From assembly GCA_012514915.1 (NCBI GenBank), contig JAAYZJ010000212.1, positions 1 to 10,375 of the forward strand: a stretch of DNA of 10,375 bases, written 5' to 3'. How positions within the stretch are numbered: position 1 is the stretch's first letter; every line of letters starts with the position of its first letter. Shown in pieces: positions 6,236-10,375 of the stretch. Under the pieces are notes generated by a model, which was given only the letters and a program-made list of their open reading frames with translations, made no database searches and was not told where the DNA came from. The translations under genes and the position numbers were made by a program. Origin of the DNA: Lentisphaerota bacterium (GTDB lineage Bacteria; Verrucomicrobiota; Kiritimatiellia; RFP12; JAAYLN01).

Positions 6236-6264
6236 ACTATAGCATAGCCGCAGTGGGGGAGGAA
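6236..6264 (-). promoter_or_regulatory. Extended -10 promoter candidate for the nagB-like/PIG-L (MATE) transcript
   Basis: On the minus strand TGC directly precedes TATAGT (6241-6236), a 5 of 6 match to the -10 with the TG extension. The -35 region at 17 bp (TTCCTC, 6264-6259) is weak, as is usual for extended -10 promoters. Transcription would start near 6229, with a leader of about 55 nt ending in AGGAGAG before the ATG. It shows that this block can be expressed separately from murG upstream. Confidence 0.5.
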
Positions 6265-6275
6265 GATCGGAAGTT

Positions 6276-7403
6276 TTAAAGTTCGAGAGTTCGAGAGTTC
6301 GAGAGTTCGAAAGGTCGAGAGTTTTGTGCCGCCGCCTCGACGCAGTCGGCCAGATGGTCGGCGGCGGCGGGCGCCGCGAGGGCCAGCGCCCGGGCGCGCA
6401 TCGCCTGCCGCCGCGCGGGGTCGGCGGCGAAGCGTGCGAGATAGGCGGCGAGCCAGTCGACGGAGAAGGCGGGCTGCAGGCAGCAGTCGGCGCAGGCCGC
6501 CTGGACGAGATGCGCGGCGTTGGCGCGCTGGTGGTCGCGGACGGCCGTCGGCAGGGGCACCAGCAGGGCCGGAACTCCGCAGAGGCAAAGTTCGGCGCAG
6601 GTCGCGGCGCCGGCCCGCGCGATGACCAGATCGGCGGCGCGGAACGCGCTGCCCATCGCCCCCACAAGGGCGAAGACCTGCGCGTCAATGCCGGCCGCCG
6701 CGTAGGCGGCGCGGATGGCGGCCTCGTCGGCCGCGCCGGTCTGATGGATTACGCGCAGGGGGCTGGCGGCACGCGAGGCCGCCCACTGAATGAGCGCGGC
6801 GCTGCAGACGGTGTTCAGAACATGGGCGCCTTGGCTGCCGCCCGTCACAAAGACGGTGAAACCCTCCGGCTGGCGAAAGCCCTCAAGCGGCGGTTGATCC
6901 AGCAGCTCCGTCCGGACCGGCAACCCGGTCTGGACGACGCGCGTCCGCGGCAGCCAGCGCGCGCTCTCGGAGAAGCTGATGGCCGTCGCGGCGGCAAACC
7001 GCGCGAGCCAGGCGACGGCCTTGCCGGGAATGGCGTTGGCCTCGTGCAGAACGACCGGTGTCCGCCGTAGGCGGGCGGCCAGCACCGGCGGCAGGCTGGC
7101 GTAGCTGCCCATGGCCAGCAATACGTCGGTCTGCTGGGCGGCCAGCCCCCGGCGGGAGCGCGCCAGGCTGCGCGCCAGGCCGGCCAGTGCGGCGGGGCTG
7201 CGGCGCAGCGGTCGGGCGCCGGTCTTGAATACGGGGCCCTCCCATCCCTTGACGGTTTGGGCCTCGATGTCGCGCCCGGCGATCCAGAGCGTGACGGCAT
7301 GGCCACGCGCCTGCAGGACGCGGGCGGTCGCAAGGCCGGGGAAGGTGTGGCCCCCCGTTCCCCCGCAGGCCACGGCGATTGTCAACGGTCGGCACGCGGC
7401 CAT
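6276..7403 (-). CDS. murG: MurG, UDP-GlcNAc:lipid I N-acetylglucosaminyltransferase (lipid II synthesis)
   Basis: This GT-B glycosyltransferase on the inner face of the cytoplasmic membrane adds GlcNAc to lipid I to make lipid II. It is 375 residues from this start. GGTGGH (14-19) is the N-terminal glycine loop and GGSQGA (188-193) the second. The UDP-GlcNAc segment, RAGAATCAELCLCGVPALLV (263-282), includes E271. The last 14 codons, from S362, are an 8-bp tandem repeat that extends the protein about 15 residues past where the family usually ends. The start at 7403 puts GGTGGH where E. coli MurG has it, 1 nt after the murJ stop (TGA-G-ATG). The alternative ATG at 7442 has AAGGA 8 nt upstream and would add 13 residues inside murJ. 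It is the third gene of a waaF-murJ-murG operon rather than next to ftsW. Confidence 0.95.
   Translation of the reverse strand: MAACRPLTIAVACGGTGGHTFPGLATARVLQARGHAVTLWIAGRDIEAQTVKGWEGPVFKTGARPLRRSPAALAGLARSLARSRRGLAAQQTDVLLAMGSYASLPPVLAARLRRTPVVLHEANAIPGKAVAWLARFAAATAISFSESARWLPRTRVVQTGLPVRTELLDQPPLEGFRQPEGFTVFVTGGSQGAHVLNTVCSAALIQWAASRAASPLRVIHQTGAADEAAIRAAYAAAGIDAQVFALVGAMGSAFRAADLVIARAGAATCAELCLCGVPALLVPLPTAVRDHQRANAAHLVQAACADCCLQPAFSVDWLAAYLARFAADPARRQAMRARALALAAPAAADHLADCVEAAAQNSRPFELSNSRTLEL
6281..6320. repeat. 8-bp tandem repeat (GTTCGAGA, five units) inside the 3' end of murG
   Basis: Three perfect GTTCGAGA units (6281-6304) are followed by GTTCGAAA (6305-6312) and GGTCGAGA (6313-6320). 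On the minus strand the unit is TCTCGAAC. Because 8 is not a multiple of 3 and the unit makes no stop codon, all three minus-strand frames stay open and give the same repeating octapeptide SNSRTLEL in shifted phase. Units are directly adjacent without spacers. The murG stop (TAA, 6278-6276) lies just past the array. Confidence 0.9.
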
Positions 7404-7404
7404 C

Positions 7405-8997
7405 TCAGCGGCCCGGTCTCGATTTTCGGTTGCGGAAATCATCGGTCAGTTCCTTCAGCGCCGGCCGGCACAGCAGCCGGACCAGGAGTCCGTAGAGGGC
7501 CGCGCCCGCCGCCATCACGCCGAGCATGGAGCCGATCTCGGCGAGTTTCAGCGGCAGGTGCGTCTCCATCCAGGCGAGCACGACCGGGTGAAGCCGGGCG
7601 ACCACGGCTCCCATCAGCAGCGCGGCGAGACTGGCGCCCAAGGCGCAGGCACGGAGGTTGGCAACATGCAGGGCGCCGGTGCGCCGACGCAGGATGACGA
7701 TCAGGGCGATGCAGTTGGCCAGGCTCGCGACCACCGTCGCGACGGCGATGCCCATGTGCTTCCAGCCTGGTGGCAGGACGAGGATGGAAAGGATGTTGAG
7801 CAGCAGATTGAATGCGACGCTGAAGATGCCGACGCGCACCGGTGTGCGCGCGTCCTGCAGCGCGTAGAAGGCGGCCGTCAACGCCTTGTAGAGGCTGAAG
7901 AAAAGAAGCCCCGGGGCGTAGCCCGCCAGTGCGCGCGCCGTGTAGAGGGCCGATTCCGCCTGGAAGGCGCCGTCGCCAATCCGGTACACCAGGGTGACCA
8001 CGGGGTACGCGAGCAAGGTCAGGCCGATCGCCGCGGGTGCCATGATGATCCAGATGTTGCGTATCGCCCGCTCGAGTGTCGTGCTGAGCTCGCCGAAATC
8101 CCGGCTCGTCGCCTGGGCCGCCAGCGTGGGGAGCAGGACCGTGGCGAAGGCGTTGCCGATGAGGCCGAGGGGCAGGTAGACGAGCCGCTCGGCATATTCC
8201 AACGCGGATGGCGCCCATGGGGCCGCCCAGAGGGCGAGGAACCCGTCGATCATGACGTTGATCTGGACCAGCCCCGCGCCGAGAATCATCGGGGCCATCA
8301 GCAGCATGATCTGCCGGATGCGGGCATCCTGGCGCCAGTGGAAAGAAAGGCGCAGCGGGATGCCCAGCCGCCCGAGAACCGGGAACTGCACCGCGAGCTG
8401 AATGACGCCGGCGGCGATGACCGCCCAGGCGACGGCGCGGATGCGGATGAAGGGATCGGGGGGAAGCCAGGGGCAGATTCCGATCAGGGTCAGAATCCAG
8501 GCCAGGTTGAGAAAGACCGGCGCGAGGGCGGGAACCGCAAAATGCTTGAGGGCGTTCAAGATCCCCATGGCCAGCGCCGCCAGGCAGATGAGCGGCGCGT
8601 AGGGCAGCATGATGCGCAGCAGCGGCAGGATCGCGGCCCAGCGGCTGCCGGGCGGCAGAAGGGGTTCGACCGCCAGCGTCAAGAGCATGATCAGCGCGGT
8701 GATGAGGCTCAAGGTCGCCAGGAGCAGCCCGGCGACACGGGCGGCCAGTCGGTTGGCCGCTACGGGGCCTTCCCGGGCCCGCACCTCGGTGAAGACGGGG
8801 ATGAAGGCCGCCGAGAGCGCCCCCTCGCCGAACAGGCGGCGGAACAGGTTGGGGATGCGGAAGGCGACATCAAAGACCGACTTCGCCAGCCCCGTGCCGA
8901 AGAAATAGGCCATCAACTGCTCGCGGACCAGTCCGGCGATGCGGCTGATCCCTGTCATGGCGCCGACCACGGCGGCGCGCCGCAGGACATTGCTCAC
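7405..8997 (-). CDS. murJ: MurJ (MviN), lipid II flippase
   Basis: This 530-residue inner-membrane protein of the MOP superfamily has about 14 hydrophobic helices and moves lipid II to the periplasmic face. The N-terminus is diagnostic: MTGISRIAGLVREQL near 14-28 and AFRIPNLFRRLFGEGALSAA near 45-64. Arginines R19, R25 and R53 match the cavity residues Arg18, Arg24 and Arg52 of E. coli MurJ. The position of the functionally important E. coli Asp39 is Ser (S40) here, with an Asp at 43. The start is GTG at 8997, overlapping the waaF-like stop by 4 nt (GTGA), with GGAGG 10 nt upstream, and gives the normal family length. Its stop is 1 nt before the murG ATG, so the lipid II synthase and its flippase are co-translated. 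Confidence 0.95.
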   Translation of the reverse strand: MSNVLRRAAVVGAMTGISRIAGLVREQLMAYFFGTGLAKSVFDVAFRIPNLFRRLFGEGALSAAFIPVFTEVRAREGPVAANRLAARVAGLLLATLSLITALIMLLTLAVEPLLPPGSRWAAILPLLRIMLPYAPLICLAALAMGILNALKHFAVPALAPVFLNLAWILTLIGICPWLPPDPFIRIRAVAWAVIAAGVIQLAVQFPVLGRLGIPLRLSFHWRQDARIRQIMLLMAPMILGAGLVQINVMIDGFLALWAAPWAPSALEYAERLVYLPLGLIGNAFATVLLPTLAAQATSRDFGELSTTLERAIRNIWIIMAPAAIGLTLLAYPVVTLVYRIGDGAFQAESALYTARALAGYAPGLLFFSLYKALTAAFYALQDARTPVRVGIFSVAFNLLLNILSILVLPPGWKHMGIAVATVVASLANCIALIVILRRRTGALHVANLRACALGASLAALLMGAVVARLHPVVLAWMETHLPLKLAEIGSMLGVMAAGAALYGLLVRLLCRPALKELTDDFRNRKSRPGR

Positions 8998-10007
8998 GAG
9001 GGCATGACCTCCAGCAGCGCGGCGGTGACGCGGTCGGGATCGATCGAGGCGAGGGCCCGTACGGCCTCGGGCGAGACGCGGGGGATGGCCCGCGCGACGC
9101 GGACGCCGGTCGCGGCGACCACGCGCGCGCGACCGAGCGGGCCCGTCTTGGCGGGGTCGGTCAAGCCGAAGACCGCCACGACCGGGGCCCCCACGGCGCT
9201 CGCCAGGTGCATGCCGCCGCTGTCGTTGCAGCAGACGGCCGCGCATTGCGCGAGCAGCGCGGCCAGTTCGGGCAGCCGCGTCTGTCCGGCCAGGTTGCGG
9301 GACGCTGGCCCAAGTTCACGTGCCACGGCCTCGCAGTCGGCCGCCTCGGCCGCCGTACCGCAGACCAGGAAACGGACGTCGGAATGCCGTTGCGCGACGC
9401 CGCGGGCGGCGGCGGCAAACCGGTCGGCCGGCCAGCGCTTCGATTCCCCGCGGGCGGCGCCCGGGAGGATCGCCACATGGCGCTCGCCGGCGGTCAGTTG
9501 GAACCGCACGGCGATGGACTTCAGGAGATCGTCGGGGAGCGTCAGCCGGGGTGGGGCAGGGGGCGAGGCGGGCGCGAGACCGAAGAGGTGGAAGTTCTCG
9601 AACTGCTGGTGCCGGTCCGAAAATGCGGCAAGAGACACGGGATCGTTGACCAGCAGGCGGCGTCCCTGGCCCGCCGTGCCGCGGCGACGGGCGGGTCCGG
9701 CGCGCCAGGCGAGCCAGCCGGCACGGAACGAGTGGGGCAGGAGCAGGGCGGCATCGCACCGCGCGGCGCGCATCGCCTGCACGGCCTCGCGCATGCCCCG
9801 GCGTCCGGGACAGAGCGTGATCACCGTCTCCACGCCGCCCGCGTACGGCCAGAGCGGCGCCACCGCCGGCTTGGCGAGCACCGTCACCCGTGCCGCGGGA
9901 AAAGCCGCGCGCCACTGCTGGTAGGCCGGCAGCGCCATGACGACATCCCCCAGCCAGTTCGGCGAGAAGAGGAGCAGATGGGATGGCTGCAGGATGTTCG
10001 TGTTCAT
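8994..10007 (-). CDS. waaF: LPS heptosyltransferase, WaaF-like (GT9 family)
   Basis: This 337-residue GT9 glycosyltransferase has the GT-B fold and adds ADP-heptose to the LPS inner core at the cytoplasmic face of the inner membrane. The N-terminal SPNWLGDVVMALP (15-27) matches the WaaF opening, with D21 at the place of its catalytic Asp13. PHSFRAGWLAW (91-101) parallels PNSFKSALV in E. coli. The donor-site motifs are PGAARGESKRWP (182-193) and NDSGGMHLASA (261-271), close to the TNDSGLMHVAAA of WaaF. These favour heptosyltransferase II, although the acceptor cannot be proved from sequence. The start at 10007 gives the family length but has no obvious ribosome site; it lies 13 nt after the stop of the upstream glycine-rich gene, so reinitiation is plausible. 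It is first of the waaF-murJ-murG set. Confidence 0.88.
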   Translation of the reverse strand: MNTNILQPSHLLLFSPNWLGDVVMALPAYQQWRAAFPAARVTVLAKPAVAPLWPYAGGVETVITLCPGRRGMREAVQAMRAARCDAALLLPHSFRAGWLAWRAGPARRRGTAGQGRRLLVNDPVSLAAFSDRHQQFENFHLFGLAPASPPAPPRLTLPDDLLKSIAVRFQLTAGERHVAILPGAARGESKRWPADRFAAAARGVAQRHSDVRFLVCGTAAEAADCEAVARELGPASRNLAGQTRLPELAALLAQCAAVCCNDSGGMHLASAVGAPVVAVFGLTDPAKTGPLGRARVVAATGVRVARAIPRVSPEAVRALASIDPDRVTAALLEVMPS

Positions 10008-10020
10008 CGGGCGGCAATCA

Positions 10021-10375
10021 CTACCGGATAGACAGCAGCGTTCCGTGGATCGGCTGGACAAAAAAGACCGTGCCCGGTTGGCCAGCACCACCTTTGTCTG
10101 AGCCAGGACCTCCACCCGAGACGTTGATACCGCCGGCGAACCGGACATGGTTGGTCGTGATGATCAAGTGTCTGGGCGGCGGTTCTTGCAGCAACGCGTC
10201 GGCTTCCGTGTCGCTCAGTCCCAGGAGAACGGCGATCCGTCCCCCACCGCCGCCGCCGCCCCCGGCGCCCGTATCCTGGCCTGCACCTCCCGGCGCGCTG
10301 AGCAGACCGTCGGAATGGATGGAAAGCCCTTGGCAACTCAGCCAGATCGAGCCTCCCGAACCGCCGCCGGCATCC
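10021..10375 (-). CDS. C-terminal end of a glycine-rich repeat protein, probably secreted or surface-exposed (5' end outside window)
   Basis: A frame open from the right edge (codon at 10374-10372) to TAG at 10023-10021 encodes at least 117 residues. It begins DAGGGSGGSIWLSCQGLSIH, then has a run of eight glycines before RIAVLLG (38-52), and later GGINVSGGGPGSDKGGAGQP and GTVFFVQP (81-108). This rhythm of glycine-rich turns and short beta strands (GGGSGGSI, GGGGGGRIAV) is typical of large secreted beta-helical or adhesin-like proteins in PVC and some other bacteria. No known catalytic motif is visible. No start is present, so size, signal peptide and anchor are unknown. The glycine codons are mixed (GGC, GGG, GGT, GGA), arguing that the frame is truly coding. 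It ends 13 nt before waaF and may be co-transcribed with the envelope genes. Confidence 0.72.
   Translation of the reverse strand, partial: DAGGGSGGSIWLSCQGLSIHSDGLLSAPGGAGQDTGAGGGGGGGGRIAVLLGLSDTEADALLQEPPPRHLIITTNHVRFAGGINVSGGGPGSDKGGAGQPGTVFFVQPIHGTLLSIR

Noticed and set aside
6281..6320. Short direct repeats as a CRISPR array
   Set aside because: The units are 8 bp and directly adjacent with no spacers, and no cas gene is present.
7111..9924. Very long plus-strand open frame (937 codons) opposite murG, murJ and waaF
   Set aside because: It is the antisense of three clearly recognised genes in GC-rich DNA, where stop codons are rare. Its protein is Arg/Gly/Asp-rich with no family resemblance.
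10004..10336. Arg-rich minus-strand frame overlapping the right end
   Set aside because: It is an out-of-phase shadow of the glycine-rich coding frame, whose residue pattern is far more protein-like.
1..10375. A new defence, phage or mobile system
   Set aside because: No transposase, integrase, nuclease, toxin-antitoxin pair, reverse transcriptase or terminal repeats were seen. All sizeable frames that are not shadows belong to envelope, sugar, transport or nucleotide-cleaning families.

Overview
This is a GC-rich bacterial chromosome segment with ordinary housekeeping genes at both ends and a small accessory metabolic section between them. FtsW, MurG and MurJ (peptidoglycan synthesis) together with a WaaF-like heptosyltransferase (LPS core) indicate a Gram-negative cell with an outer membrane. 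A PL22-like beta-propeller, a PIG-L deacetylase next to a NagB-like protein, a glycine-rich surface-type protein and a probable scrap of a PVC-type MFS transporter make the PVC group (Verrucomicrobiota, Kiritimatiellota, Lentisphaerota, Planctomycetota) my best guess. That placement is an inference from memory of these families and is not proven by the window.

Layout, left to right. The 3' part of ftsW (+) enters from the left edge. It converges on an MTH1-like 8-oxo-dGTP Nudix hydrolase (-), which is translationally linked to a 40-codon upstream ORF that looks like a truncated MFS transporter N-terminus. A divergent control region follows (about 1467-1728), with a promoter candidate on each strand, repeated CGGAAC/GTTCCG half-sites and a 15-bp palindrome. 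It also serves the (+) beta-propeller gene (1729-2940). That gene converges tail to tail with a (-) block read from right to left: nagB-like, then PIG-L deacetylase, then a MATE transporter (6174 down to 2945). The block has its own extended -10 promoter and an inverted repeat in its leader.

Upstream on the same strand, waaF-like, murJ and murG (10007 down to 6276) are packed with 4-nt and 1-nt junctions and form an envelope operon. Only 13 nt before waaF lies the 3' end of a gene for a glycine-rich repeat protein, which runs off the right edge.

How the genes work together: MurG makes lipid II, MurJ flips it across the membrane and FtsW polymerises it at the septum, while the WaaF-like enzyme builds the LPS core. 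The NagB-like and PIG-L proteins probably act in sequence on an N-acetylated amino sugar. The propeller and the transporter remnant suggest a former or present saccharide-uptake locus.

I see no phage, IS element, CRISPR array, tRNA, rRNA or defence system. The most unusual sequence structure is an 8-bp tandem repeat forming the last 14 codons of murG. It is open in all three minus-strand frames, and loss of one unit would fuse murG in frame to the nagB-like gene.
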